Origin: Benincasa hispida
Lineage: Eukaryota; Streptophyta; Magnoliopsida; Cucurbitales; Cucurbitaceae
Direction of reading: 5' to 3'
NCBI RefSeq assembly: GCF_009727055.1
Contig: NW_024064458.1
Span: 62,001 to 126,000 of the forward strand
DNA length: 64,000 nucleotides
Positions 20,881 to 32,150 of this stretch are shown here, in pieces. The translations under genes and the position numbers were made by a program. The notes beneath the pieces are model-generated. The model saw nothing but the letters and a program-made list of their open reading frames with translations. It made no database searches and had not been told where the DNA came from. Within the stretch, counting starts at the first letter, position 1, and the number at the start of each line of letters is the position of its first letter.

Positions 20881-22164
20881 GAACTACAAACTAATTCGAT
20901 TTGCTAACTCTTTGTGGAGTTTTATTGCAAATTCAAGTTTTATGCCTCCACTGGTATATTCTATCCTTGGGAGTTAATTATAGATATCTTATTGGTTGGC
21001 CATTATCAATTGCTAACATTTGCATTCCTAAGAGTTTTAATAAAAAAAAATTTGCCATAACCCAATTTTCATGTCATAACCCAAGTGTGACTCTCAGGTA
21101 CAGGTAACTAACTAACTAATTAAGACTAAATCAAACCATTTTCTAAGAACAACAGTTGGTATGTCATGACTTTTATGTTATGTTTTTCCTCTTGGTGTCT
21201 GTGTATTTTCCTAGAACAACAATAATTTTTTGTTGTTTAGAATTTTGGAAAGGGGATTATTGATATTTTGATGTAGATCAAGCTTGGATATTTTGATGTG
21301 GATTAGTGTTGAAGTTTTAGTTTGAGTTGAACTTCACATTTATGGATGTACGGGTCCACTTGTAGCCATATTCAATGTTTTGATTTCAAAGGAATGATTT
21401 AGTTTCAAGTTCAAATGTGATTTTTTTAAATTTCTATTTCGTGTTAGGTTTGTAAATCGTGTTACCATTTGCTTTTTTCCTAAGTTTTTAGGACTTCGTA
21501 GGTTGTGATGCTTAACTTTAATAATTTTAAAATTATTTCAATCTATATGTTGTGATTTTTGATATGTTATTTTCAATATATATAGGTGCTAAAAGCAACA
21601 AGTTCGAGGTGAGCTATATTATTCTTGTAGAGGCGGGAACACAGTGAGCAAGAGTTGGCTATGACTACTTAATTTGGGATTGATAGTTGTGAGTTTTGGA
21701 ATTATTCAATATGCAGTGGGGAGAGGGATTGATTTTATGAAATGTGTTCATATGGGGAAGTTTCTATATAACTTACAAACTAGCTAGATGGTTCGTGTAT
21801 GGACTTTGTTATGAATTTTGTAAACATTTTATATTGTAAGTATTATGTGACGACAACTATGTTCAAGGATGTATATGCACTTTTGTTAACTAGGTTGGTG
21901 GAAAGTTTCGAATGATTGAACAAGTTTAAAGAGTTCAATATATGTATTGTTTGTAATTTCTATATCATTGTTGGACTTCAAAACATGAATGATACAAGTA
22001 ATTTATACTAGTACATTTTTTTTTTAAAATTTAAAAAAAAAAAAAAAAAAAGCTTAACAAGCAAAATGTGTCAAGTATTCCTTAAGTTGTCAGTTTTTTA
22101 GTGTCAAGAAGAAATTACATTCGACAAGTAAAATCTGTCATGTAATACAGTTTTTGTAGTAGTG
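20881..22164 (-). mobile_element. Terminal portion of a CACTA (En/Spm) transposon
   Basis: The segment ends CAGTTTTTGTAGTAGTG at 22164; on the minus strand this is CACTACTACAAAAACTG, the canonical plant CACTA terminus. Subterminal CTTGACA, TGTCAAG and CTGTCA motifs fill 22040-22150, as expected. It is followed by TTA (22165-22167), a possible 3-bp target duplication. The rest, 20881-22030, is non-coding with transcribed-end-like sequence. No transposase was recognised. The strand shown is that on which the terminus reads CACTA. Confidence 0.75.
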
Positions 22165-22337
22165 TTAAGAATAAGAGAAATTTTTTTACTACCTAAAAAC
22201 ATCAAGCTATAATTTACTTGATACGTTATAACTATAAAGTATATGAGATCTCTTGACTTATTTTAAGTGTCAAGTATCTAAATTATTGATAGTTATAACT
22301 TAGCTGATTGTATAGCCAAAGAAGCTAGGAAGAATTT

Positions 22338-24782
22338 TGTTGGAGTTGACATTCAAAATGCAGAAGCAATAAAAGATCTAAGTACTCTAACTACATCAAT
22401 TTTAGTCAATCAACATGCATGTTCACAGTTTTCACTATATTAGGGTTTCAAGTGAATACCTTTGATGATTCCTCCAAATTGCTTGAATACACCACAAGTT
22501 TCTTTAGGGGTGTTCAAAAAACCCGATGACCTGAAAAAACCGATCAACCCAACCCAACCCATGTGGTTTGGGTTGGGTTATCAACTCATTTGGGTTGGAT
22601 TGAGTTCAAATAAATGAAAATTTTATGGGTTAGGTTGGTTCATGAGTTCATCTAATATAACTCAAACCAACCCGAACCAACCGAGTTAATTATTAACTTT
22701 AAAATATATTTTTTATTACTTATAACACAATTATTTATACATATATTGATTTTAATTTTATTTGATTCCAATATTTTTTGAATAATTTATTCTTCATCAA
22801 CTCTTGTTTATTTGCACTTTAGAAAATAAAAATCATTAAATAAATTGAAATTGAGTTGTTAACCTTAATTCAATATATGAAAATAATTAAATTAGATTTT
22901 TACATATTTACGTTTTGCTACTTTTTAGAATAAAATTTTAAATAAATGACTCGATTAACCCGAACCAACCCAACCCAAATATTTCATGGTTGAGTTGGGT
23001 TGGGTTCATTTTTTAATAAGGGTTATTTGGGTTGAAAAAATTTACAACCCGAACAATTGGGTTGGGTCTAAAAGGTCTTTCAGGTTAACCCAACCCAACC
23101 CATGAATACCTATAAGTTTCTTCTTCAATCACTACAGTAAACCACCATGATAGTCTTCTCTACTCATCTCAGACTTTAGATCAAGTGGTGGAACTCAAAT
23201 TGAGAGAGAATTGAGGTGGTTTTGAGAGTTGAAGTAGAGATGAAATACTGTTTTTCCTATTTCTGATTTTTTTGATTGCATGAACACCAAATCTGAATTA
23301 AAAACCTCAATATATAACCATGCACTCAGATTAAATAAGATGAAGCCACTCCATTTTCCATTAAAATGTGAGTTGCGTGAGGTGTATTTCAATAAAAAAA
23401 TATGGGATTATCCCACTTTCCATTAAATTTCTAATATTGAATGAAATTGAATTAATTTTAAATATAAAAAATTATTTTAAAAACTGAATTTTCAATTTCA
23501 ATTTTAATTAAATAAATTTTATAATTTTTAATTTCATAAATTAAAAATTTAATTAATCGATTTCATAATTTTGAATTTCATAAATTTTAAAAAACTAATT
23601 GGATAATTAATTAAACCAATTTAATCAATTAATTTAATATCAAATATTGAATTAATATAACACCTCATTAAATATTTAAATCATATTTAAATATTGTCAA
23701 CTCTCTAAAATCGGAATGTTTAATTCAATAATTAAACACCAATTATATCAAATATAATAATCCAAACCCTAAACTAAGTTTGAACATTTCAAATTCTCTC
23801 AACACACTATTCTAAGGTTTAATCATTTTATGAGCTAGTAGAAAGACCTAATGGATCTACAGATCATGAGCTCCAACGATTTGAGATTAGTTCGCTAGAC
23901 TCTTTAAACCGAATTAATCAATATTCATTAACTATCGAGACACATCACTATAGCTCAGTAGTTGTAGTTTTCTCACTGTAGATATATTTCTGTCCACTTG
24001 ATTTAACCATGATCAGTAAGTTGCTCCTTCACAGGTCGTCCGTATTTACAACTAGGTCAAATTTACCATTTTACTCCTGTAATACATCTTGCTCCTTAAG
24101 TCTCCACTGATCCTTTAATGAATAATTAGTTTATGGTCCTATCAATAAACCGAATCCTTCTCAACCATGAGAGGGCGAGACCCATTTGTTTGACCAGGAA
24201 TTAATATTAAGGGAACAACCTATTTTCTAACCTTAAGACAGGTAGGAGTGAATCCCGTCTTGCAAGACTATATCCCCAACTATTTATCTGATCTTACCCC
24301 TAAATTGGGAGGCTTATTGAGCAGCAATATTGAACCACTCCCAAAGGATAATCTTGAATAAACAGAAGTTCATAGTTAACTCTTGATTAAGATCAAGTTA
24401 CCTTAGGTCATCAAATTGATATAGTCAGTTTTAACAGTAAACTGTCGTTATAAAGAAAAAGTGACTATTTCATGGTCCGGTTTTATGCAAACATCTTTTA
24501 CATAGGATGCCCCACTCGCATGTCTCCATATGAACGACTTTGGGATCACCTCGTTTGTATCAATATACAAAGTGAACCGCATCTATAGTGTCCCCACGAT
24601 AAGATACCCAACTCTATCCATATTTATAGATCATTTTGGCTATATACTAAAACTTGATCCTCTTTTATGTCTCTACATAAAGTTAAGTATTCATGTTATA
24701 ACAACGAGTTAATTTATCGGATTTAGAAATGAATGCAATTCAATAACACTTTTATCGAAAGAAATCTCAATAATACTTTGGT
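22338..24782 (-). mobile_element. Minus-strand LTR of the 13390 family, 5' truncated
   Basis: Reverse-complement blocks of the 13390 LTR appear in order: a CTCCAACA end at 22338, then AGCTAGTAGAAAGACC (about 23833), GTCCACTTGATTTAACCATG (about 23993), CTCCTTAAG (about 24091), GCATGTCTCCATATGAACGA (about 24518), and ACATAAAGTTAAGTATTCAT (about 24675). The first 50 or so bases of the LTR are missing at the 24782 edge. A hAT MITE is inserted at 22505. Confidence 0.7.
22505..23112 (+). mobile_element. hAT-type MITE, copy 1 (inside an LTR)
   Basis: The element begins TAGGGGTGTTCAAAAAACCC and ends TGAATACCTA, imperfect terminal inverted repeats. AGTTTCTT occurs at 22497-22504 and again at 23115-23122, two bases beyond the end: an 8-bp duplication typical of hAT elements, with a small TA insertion. 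The interior is rich in GGGTTGGGTT and AACCCAACCC at both ends around an AT-rich core, so the transcript would fold back. There is no coding capacity. Confidence 0.75.
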
Positions 24783-25630
24783 TGGATTGTGGCTACGCCT
24801 TCCCTGATAATTTTCTTTGTATAGCAAGAAAGGGTTTATCTTCTGATATAGCCCTTGAGGCGTAATAAAATTTTCTCTTTAAAAGAAAATTATATCCCAT
24901 CAATAACAGTCCACCATGGTTGAAGATTGTGCTATAAAAAAACTTGCCAAAATTGACCATAAAAACAACAAACATGCAAAAAATTCAATCCTTATTTATC
25001 TCAATCAATTACTATTTTGAATAGAGAATCTTCTTAAAATAAGTCACGGAATTATTATTAATGGATTATAGAAAGGTCAATACTCTCTCGTCTCATTAGT
25101 CACTATATCATTGCAAATCCAACCACTAGTTTCTAAGTAAATATAAGTTATAAACATGATTCATTTGAAGTTTTCTTTATTCCATCATATCTCCCAATAT
25201 CTGCTAGATACATAAACTAATGTCTAATTATTTTCCATTCTCAATCATATATAACTTAAATGGAATAACAAATAACAAAAATAGATTTCTAAAAATTAAA
25301 AAAAAAAGGGGAAGATGATCTGAAATTCCGGAAATGGAATAACATAAATTCAAAATTGAAGAGAACTCAAAAAATTAGCAAAGATGTTGATTTTTAGATT
25401 AAAATATGCCTAAGGCCCAATATAACCACTGTATCTGTAAACACTGATAAGGCTCAAGACCTTGTTATCAATCCCCCATTTTCCTTTTAAGTTATACCAA
25501 TGGTGTAGGTGGCAGTTTTGTCTGTTTGTGGACTGAATAGAAAGGAGCAGCTTTTTGATGGGATTGCATGTGGGGGAGGGAATATGTCTCTTCCAAGTTC
25601 CAACCCAGAGATTGAGACACCCTTTTTGTT
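24783..25630. other. Intergenic DNA without a supported gene
   Basis: AT-rich sequence in which I see no domain, element end or RNA gene. From about 25480 it becomes more GC-rich. Short frames on both strands (25487-25678 minus, 25509-25697 plus) overlap each other and show no family signature. Confidence 0.4.
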
Positions 25631-25632
25631 GT

Positions 25633-25672
25633 TGGGCCCAATATGTGGGCCGCTATTGCCTCCTCTGGCCCA
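25633..25672. promoter_or_regulatory. Cluster of three site II (TGGGCC/GGCCCA) motifs
   Basis: TGGGCCCA (25633-25640), TGGGCC (25646-25651) and GGCCCA (25667-25672) lie within 40 bp. Site II elements bind TCP factors and are typical of promoters of growth and ribosomal genes. No gene was found next to them, so function is uncertain. Confidence 0.35.
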
Positions 25673-25856
25673 TATCATTTCTATTTTCCTTCATTGAATT
25701 TATCCATTCTTTTCATTTGGTTGACTGATTCAAAATATTATTTATTCCCTAACCGCTTCAAATTTATGTATTTCTGTCGAGTCGCCTAATAAAGTGAAGT
25801 GACCCTATTCCTTCAAACATAATATACAATTATATGTCTTCAAACACACACGTATG

Positions 25857-25860
<4 letters not shown>

Positions 25861-25889
<29 letters not shown>
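25861..25889. repeat. (AT)n microsatellite
   Basis: About 14 uninterrupted TA units, preceded by a short GTAT repeat. Confidence 0.95.
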
Positions 25890-25891
<2 letters not shown>

Positions 25892-25984
25892 TTTTAGAGA
25901 TGATGACGTGGGCCTAGAACTCTTCTTCGTGATTTTAATAGTGACACCATTGATGGCCAAGGAAGCTCACGAATATATGAGAGT

Positions 25985-26514
25985 TAGGAGTGTTCGTGGG
26001 TTGTATTGAATTGGGTTGAAAAACTTTATTAAAAGATGAACACATAACCCAAACATGAAATATTTGAGTTGGGCTGGTTCTGGTTAAGCGGGTTATTTAT
26101 TTAAAATTTTGTTCTACGAAGAAACAAAATATAAATATGTAAAAATCTAATTTAATTATTTTCATATATTGAATTCAATTCGATTTCAATTTATATAGTG
26201 AAAATTTTCTTTCTAAAGTGCAAAGAAACTACTTCTAATAGTTGTTGAAGAATAAATTATTTAAAAAATATTAGAACTAAATAAAACTAAAATCAGTATA
26301 ATATAATTGTATTATACGTAATAAAAAATTATATTTTAAAGTTAATAATAAATTCAGGTTGGTTCGGATTAGTTTGGGTTATATTAGGTGAACCCATGAA
26401 TCAACCCAACCTCTAAAATTTTCATTTATTTGAACCTAACCCAACCCAAATGAGTTGATAATCCAACCGAGTTGATCGGTTTTTTCGGACCATTGAGTTT
26501 TTTGAACACCCCTA
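25985..26514 (-). mobile_element. hAT-type MITE, copy 2, inverted relative to copy 1
   Basis: It begins TAGGAGTGTTCGTGGGTT and ends TTTTTTGAACACCCCTA, and is flanked by a perfect 8-bp duplication ATGAGAGT (25977-25984 and 26515-26522), diagnostic of the hAT superfamily. Its reverse complement aligns with the element at 22505 from the first base (TAGGGGTGTTCAAAAAACYC), with shared interior such as ATTATTTTCATATATTGAA. It is non-coding and 530 bp long. Confidence 0.88.
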
Positions 26515-26869
26515 ATGAGAGTGATACTTGGAGTAGTGATTTTAGAAGAAGAGATTTTAGTACAATTGATTTCGTAAATTCATTTTTAAACAATTAAATT
26601 TATGTTTTGTTCCAAACTCTTATAGTGATTTTCAAATATATAAAAGTGATTTTGAATTATTATGTTTGGTTCTAAAAGTGATTTTAAAATTACCAATTAC
26701 TAAAAATGACATTTTATGTTGGGACATTTATTTTGAAAAATAATTAAAATAAATAACTAATTTTATTAATTTATTTATTTTTCATTTGTGTCATTGTTAA
26801 ATTGTTATATGCACGATTAGTATGCGACAAGAAATTTATATGATGTAACATTAATAGAATTTCACACTC

Positions 26870-27125
26870 TTCTTCCATTTCCCTTCTGTGACAAGAAATT
26901 TCACTTTCTCCAGTAACACTCAAGTCGTTTTGGATATTACTTGAGGGGAGCAATCTTCATCCTCGTCATAAAACTTGGACTCAAAGTCAGTTGCAGAATA
27001 AGTACTTATAAGGTTTTGAAGTATTATTGATACAACAACGATCTTCACTTGTTTTTCAAGAACAATGCATATGACGTGACATTCACCATCTATTTTTCCA
27101 AACACCAAATGTCCTCTCAATTGTG
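26870..27125 (-). pseudogene. Possible PIF/Harbinger transposase C-terminal relic
   Basis: The minus-strand frame gives FGKIDGECHVICIVLEKQVK followed by IVVVSIILQNLI and an acidic stretch (DEDED). This resembles the end of the DDE_Tnp_4 nuclease domain in plant PIF/Harbinger transposases (QVKIVVACCALHNFI-like, then acidic residues). Only about 65 residues remain and there is no DDE triad in view, so this is a remnant at best. Chance similarity cannot be excluded. Confidence 0.4.
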
Positions 27126-27129
27126 CACC

Positions 27130-28080
27130 TTAATGATAAATGTCTATGGTTAAATAGTTTTTCCTTATCTCTTGATTGACTCTCATGCACGATCAAAATC
27201 AAAATCAATATAATCATAAGTTCTTGAATTTTGTAAAAGAATATAGAAAACTAAATCAAGAAAAATATATGCTTTAGTTTTTATATTTTGATTTTGGTTC
27301 AATTTTTTGACATAGACATTTTAGATCTGGTTTGATAACACTTTTTAAGTGTTTCGTAACTATATGGTCTTTAAATTTTTTATTTTAAAAAATTAAACTT
27401 ATAAACACTATTTCTACCTATCGATTTCTTTGTTTTATTAATTAATTTTGAGAATTATTTTCAAAATGTAAGTAATGTTTTCAAAACAAAAAATTAGTAC
27501 GTAAAAACTTGTTTGCTTTTGAAATTTTGATTAAGAATTCAAGTGTTTAGTTAGGAAGTATGAAAAGTATGGTAAAGAAGTAGTATCAACTAAGACATCA
27601 AACTAATAAATGTATCATTTAAAATTCTGAACTTTAATAAGTTAACCATTTTAGACTATTAAAGATTTATAGCTATCTTCCTTGATTTCATTGAAAATCA
27701 ACTCAAAAACCACTAAAATAAAATTAATTATCCCAAAAATGAAAGAATTTTTTTTTCTCTAAATAAGTCCTTCCATATAAAATTATTTTTTTTCTAAGTT
27801 ATTTATTATTTACTTTGAGCCTTTTTTTACCACTAGAAAGGGTTAAAAAGTTAAAAATGATGAGAAATCAAGTATGATGGGTTTAATTTTGAAGGATTTA
27901 GGTAATGGATATTTAATTGTTTTAGAAAAAGTGAAGTGGCAAAAGGTGTTATTATGGAGAAATGAAGGGAAAGAGAGAGTTGAGGGGAGGGGAGGTGTCT
28001 AGTACAATGGAAGCAAAAAGAGGAAAATGAAAATGTGGAGAGTGGTGGGGGTGGGTGTGTGAATAAATAATGATATAATG
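27130..28080. other. Intergenic DNA without a supported gene
   Basis: AT-rich to about 27900, then a purine-rich stretch (repeated GGGGAGG, AAGAGAG) at 27940-28060. No gene or element ends were recognised. Confidence 0.45.
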
Positions 28081-28108
28081 AAACAAAAGAGGAATAAAAG
28101 GGATGAAA

Positions 28109-28154
28109 GTGGGTCCCATCATGAGCTGTTAATCACAAATGATGTGGGTCCCAC
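28109..28154. promoter_or_regulatory. Pair of TCP-type binding sites
   Basis: GTGGGTCCCA at 28109-28118 and the perfect palindrome GTGGGTCCCAC at 28144-28154 match the TCP consensus GTGGGNCC. They lie between a purine-rich and a pyrimidine-rich stretch, which looks like a plant core-promoter region, but no gene start was found within 1 kb. Confidence 0.4.
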
Positions 28155-28309
28155 ACTTTGGGACTTGTTTGTTTTGCTTTCAACTACAATGCCTATGCAT
28201 CCCCCCACATTGTCCTACCCACCTACCCTTCCCTCTATTGTTACTTTCCCATCCTTCACTCTCATTTTGTTTTCCTCTTTCTCTCATTAGTTTGGGTTAA
28301 ATAACGATA

Positions 28310-28640
28310 TCAGGTTCAAGGAAAAAGAAACTTGATTATTATAGTTCCAAGTCATTATAATTAAGTTATAATAGCTTATGTTTGAGATATATAGATTATT
28401 TTAGTTTGAATTATAATAGTATATATTTGAGATGTAAACTATTTTAGTTTGAAAAAAAAATAGTAAATATTGTAGCAAAAAATATTTTTAAAAAATGATA
28501 AATGCAAAATAGTAAAGACTGTAGCTAATTATAAATAATGTTAGACTGTAGGTAATTGGAGATGATAAAATAGTATTAAGTGTAACAAGAGGTGGTTATT
28601 ATAATTTTAGGATAGTACTCGCTCCAAATACACCCTTATT
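28310..28640. mobile_element. MITE-like AT-rich element
   Basis: Repeated TTATAATAG, TTTGAGAT and ATTTTAGTTTGAA modules end at CGCTCCAAATACACCC near 28635, similar to small non-coding elements common in cucurbits. Terminal repeats and target duplication could not be defined. Confidence 0.3.
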
Positions 28641-28699
28641 AGTTATAATATAATGCAATAGAATTTACAGATGTAGTAAAATTTAAATCCACTTATCAG

Positions 28700-28756
28700 A
28701 GTTTATCAATGATAGACTATATCATTGATAGGATTTTATCATGGATAGATTTTGCT
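28700..28756. repeat. Dispersed TCTATCA/TGATAGA repeat, copy 1
   Basis: A cluster of short inverted modules (TTATCAATGATAGA, ATCATTGATAGGA, ATGGATAGA) followed by TTTTGCTATATTTTTA. The same module type recurs at 32070, 47573, 48566 and 57503. Confidence 0.6.
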
Positions 28757-29339
28757 ATATTTTTAATTCTTTAAAAATGTAGCTATAAACTTCATTATTT
28801 GTTCCAAAAGTGTTGCCTATTGCAATTACTTTAAAAAAATTGTCCTTATAGTTGATTAAATTTCCATCATACCATACAAACCAAATAATAATATAAACAA
28901 TAAAAACTGAATTCTAACTTTTTCAAAATCTATATGGCCAATTTTACGATTTAACTTAAATTATTTTTTTAAGATACGCGTCTAAAGTTTAACTTTTGAT
29001 ATTAGGATAAATTATAAAAGTTATAATATTATTCATAATTTTCATAAACGTTTAAAACACGTTTGAAATAGAAATCTTCAAAATTTCAAATAAGAATTTA
29101 GACTTAGAACAGTTTGAAGATCCAAAATACTATTTAGATCACTGCTATACTAGTTTAGGTTTCAATTTTTTTACACAAATAATAAAAAAATTCTGCTCTA
29201 AAGATAGTTTTAAAACATTGATGAAAGGTCCATGGTAGTTGTTATGGGTAGATTTAGACCAAAGGGCATAATTCACTTTATGAAGTTTGCAAACTATCTG
29301 ATGAAGAAAATGTTGAAACTTGAGCTAGAAAACCACATC

Positions 29340-29910
29340 ATAGGACCCAATTTTGCAGGGGAAGAAGGGAGTTTGTACCAAGACCCAAATTGACCAACTC
29401 ACCCTCAATTTCAGCCAAGGATGAGGTCGAAGTTGACTCTATCCACGCGATGAATGGAGCATGCTCTGACATATTTGGGCCTCGAAAAAGGATAATTTGG
29501 ATTAAAGGCCCAAACAGACGTTGTTCACCTTTTCCTTGGCTAAGGTTGAGGTTGAGGTCGAGCCTCCCCATTTGATGAACAAGTCATGCTAAATGCATGT
29601 CCTGACCCATTTGGCTCGAGAATTAACCTAATATGATTCGAAAACTTTAATATAGACTCCCTAGGTAAAAAATTAACCTATAAATACATCATTATAACTT
29701 CTGAAGAAGAGAGTTCATTCTCATCCCTAAAACTTTCCCTACAACCAAAACTTCTTATCGACTTAAGCATCAGAGACATTGGGGTAAGTACCACACGGGT
29801 TTCCAGATTCTTCTTGTTTTGTAGATCACATCTTTCCAAATTACAAATACATCATTAACGTCAGGTAAAGGTCATGTACGTTCTCCCTTGTTTGAATTTT
29901 GGCATCAACA
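29340..29910 (+). mobile_element. Probable Ty3/gypsy LTR (promoter and 3' part)
   Basis: A TATA-like CCTATAAATAC lies at about 29677, followed by the CTTATCGACTTAAGCATCAG and GGGGTAAGTACCACACGGGT sequence that I associate with R/U5 regions of plant gypsy LTRs. It ends GGCATCAACA near 29910. I see no matching start or target duplication. The frame at 29338-29571 minus is not convincing. Confidence 0.4.
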
Positions 29911-30620
29911 ATAGTATTACAACATTTGAAAGTATAAAGATATTTTCCAATTAAATGATAAAGTTCAATGATATTCTTTTTTATAATTTAACATTAATTT
30001 AATATCTACTAGGTCTTTGAACAATTTGACATCTTTTAAGATTCATGAACCTTTTATATATAAAATAAAAAAAAAAACTTCATCTTATTAAACCTAAAAT
30101 TGGATGGTATTGCCTATTAACTTAAAAAATGTTGAATAAAATAATATTTATTATACACTTCTAAAATTTAGAATGTATTAAGACCGTCATTCTAAAGGTT
30201 TAAGAATTAAACTTGAACTTAGAATTTCATTATTTTATCACCCACCAATTGATTTTGATAAGTTACATGTTTAATTATCATATTGAGAACTTATGAAAAG
30301 TCTCCACCATTATTAAATGAGTAGTAAACATCTCATGTGTGTCTAGTTATTTGTGAGTATGACTTGTTGAAAAGTTAAAAACAAGGCAAAAGCTAATATT
30401 ATTTGTGTTTCTTCTTTTAGAATGTAGCCACAAATTATTTATTAGGCTCTTTTTCGGTTGATTTTCATCATTATTGGTTGGGTCATTTGGTTAAATATAA
30501 AGTTGATTGTGAAACTTTTTTTAGAATGGGAATAATGAAACTAACCAAAATATGTGTTTAGTGTCATGTTTAATAGCATAGTGATTTAATGTAAAAACAA
30601 GTTGAACACGTATTCTTAGT
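29911..30620. other. AT-rich intergenic DNA
   Basis: No supported gene, RNA or element boundary is seen here. Confidence 0.45.
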
Positions 30621-30639
30621 CGTGATTAGTGAAATTAAA

Positions 30640-31960
30640 CAAAATATGTGCAAAAAGAGTCAAATTTCGAGTTGTTCCTGTGTTTTTATGTTATTTGCAA
30701 AAAAATGTCACAATTACATCTAAGATACGACCGCAATCTATAGAATCCAGGAAAATTGAGAACAACCAACACTGCAGTCATTATGCATCCAAAATGCAAC
30801 CGCAACTTGATCTCACAAATAACTTTTAAATTTTTCATGAGTTGAGAATATTCTCCAAAATCAAATCAAATAAAATCTTCAGTATTTTCGTTCAAGCTAA
30901 TTTTGAGAAAATCCTAGCTCGTGGGGGTCTATAAAAGACAACAAACTCTTTCCTAAATGATAAAGTTTCATTCTAGAGAAGAAACTCTTGAAATTTTAAG
31001 CTCTTTTCTTTACTTTCTCTATATGAAACCTCTAGGAGATTTTTACTTTGATTCTCTCCCACAATTTGTATACCCTTTTTCAAGCACTTGCTTCCAAAAA
31101 ATCAGCACAAAGGCTTTGTTGCTTTTATTTTTCTTTTTATGAGTGTGTTTTTTATTTTTCATTATAAGCTAAACATTTTCTAAAGATTCAAATATGTGGA
31201 TAATACCCTAGAGTTAAAAGATTACATGTGTACCTTTACCTTTGCTATACTTAGTATTTATTTACTCTTATTGCTTATTATTAACTTAGCTTAATCATCT
31301 AGGTTGGCATATCATTTTGAGTATAATATCGAAAGAGCTAGATAATATGTGTTTGTCATAAAAGCAATATAGGAGAAAAGTCTAGACATAGAATTTTGTT
31401 TAACCCCTTAGCTAGGATAATGCCTATAGAATCACTTGTATGCTTAATTATCTAAGTTTTAAATTAGTCATATTAATATGTGTTTAATTGTTTAGTCTCC
31501 TAAAGGTAATTCTCAAAAAGAATTTAATAGGAGTTGAACTCAATTCATGTTGGTTATTGTTGATTATATTAGAATGTACCTTTGATCACATACGACTTAA
31601 CCCCTCTCAACTTGGAGGAGAAAAGATGTTGATCTATTTGGGATGCATTTTATATCGTGTTTGGGTATAATTGAACAAACTTGAAGATTTAAATGGTTTT
31701 TTAATCTCCCTTTTCTCTTATTACCTTTATATATCAAATGCTTTTCTCTTATTTTTTCAACATCTTATCTTCTTTATTTCAAAAGCCTAGTCAAACAATT
31801 TTTGTTGGTTATCCCATGTTGCAAACTTTAAAAGAGGTCTTTCTTCACTTGATTTATTATACTTGCCCTTTGGATTCAATACCTAGACTTTGTCCATTTT
31901 ATATTCGTGGGCAGTGTATGCTTGCACTTGCATCTAAGAACTTTTTGCTTTAACATCCAT
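30640..31960 (+). mobile_element. Possible LTR-retroelement remnant
   Basis: TCTATAAAAG at about 30929 gives a TATA-like promoter. Downstream sequence is pyrimidine-rich with short blocks (CATTCTAGAGAAGAAACTCT, CCCTTTGGATTCAATACCTAG) that look like U5 or leader regions of plant gypsy elements. The frames at 30957, 31488 and 31738 show no domain. The class is uncertain. Confidence 0.3.
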
Positions 31961-32069
31961 CAATGATTATTTTAATTTTTAAATTAAGTTTTTAATACTT
32001 TTATTCACGAAAAATTATTTCAAATGATAAACTGTTGAAAATATTTACAAGATATAGCAAAATTTTCGA

Positions 32070-32150
32070 ATTATCAATAATAGACGCGGATAGAAATCAA
32101 GTGTCTATCAACGTCTATCATTGATAGTTCTAAAATTTTACCATATTTTT
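32070..32150. repeat. Dispersed TCTATCA/TGATAGA repeat, copy 2
   Basis: Contains TTATCAATAATAGACG, GTCTATCAACGTCTATCATT and TGATAG, followed by ATTTTACCATATTTTT, the same organisation as the copy at 28700. Confidence 0.6.

Noticed and set aside
22275..22340. Short frame reading DSYNLADCIAKEARKNF, like an RNase H end of a LINE
   Set aside because: Only about 20 residues with no upstream homology; too short to support a feature.
25487..25697. Two overlapping 62-63-codon frames on opposite strands
   Set aside because: Neither resembles a known family; openness on both strands is expected from the local composition.
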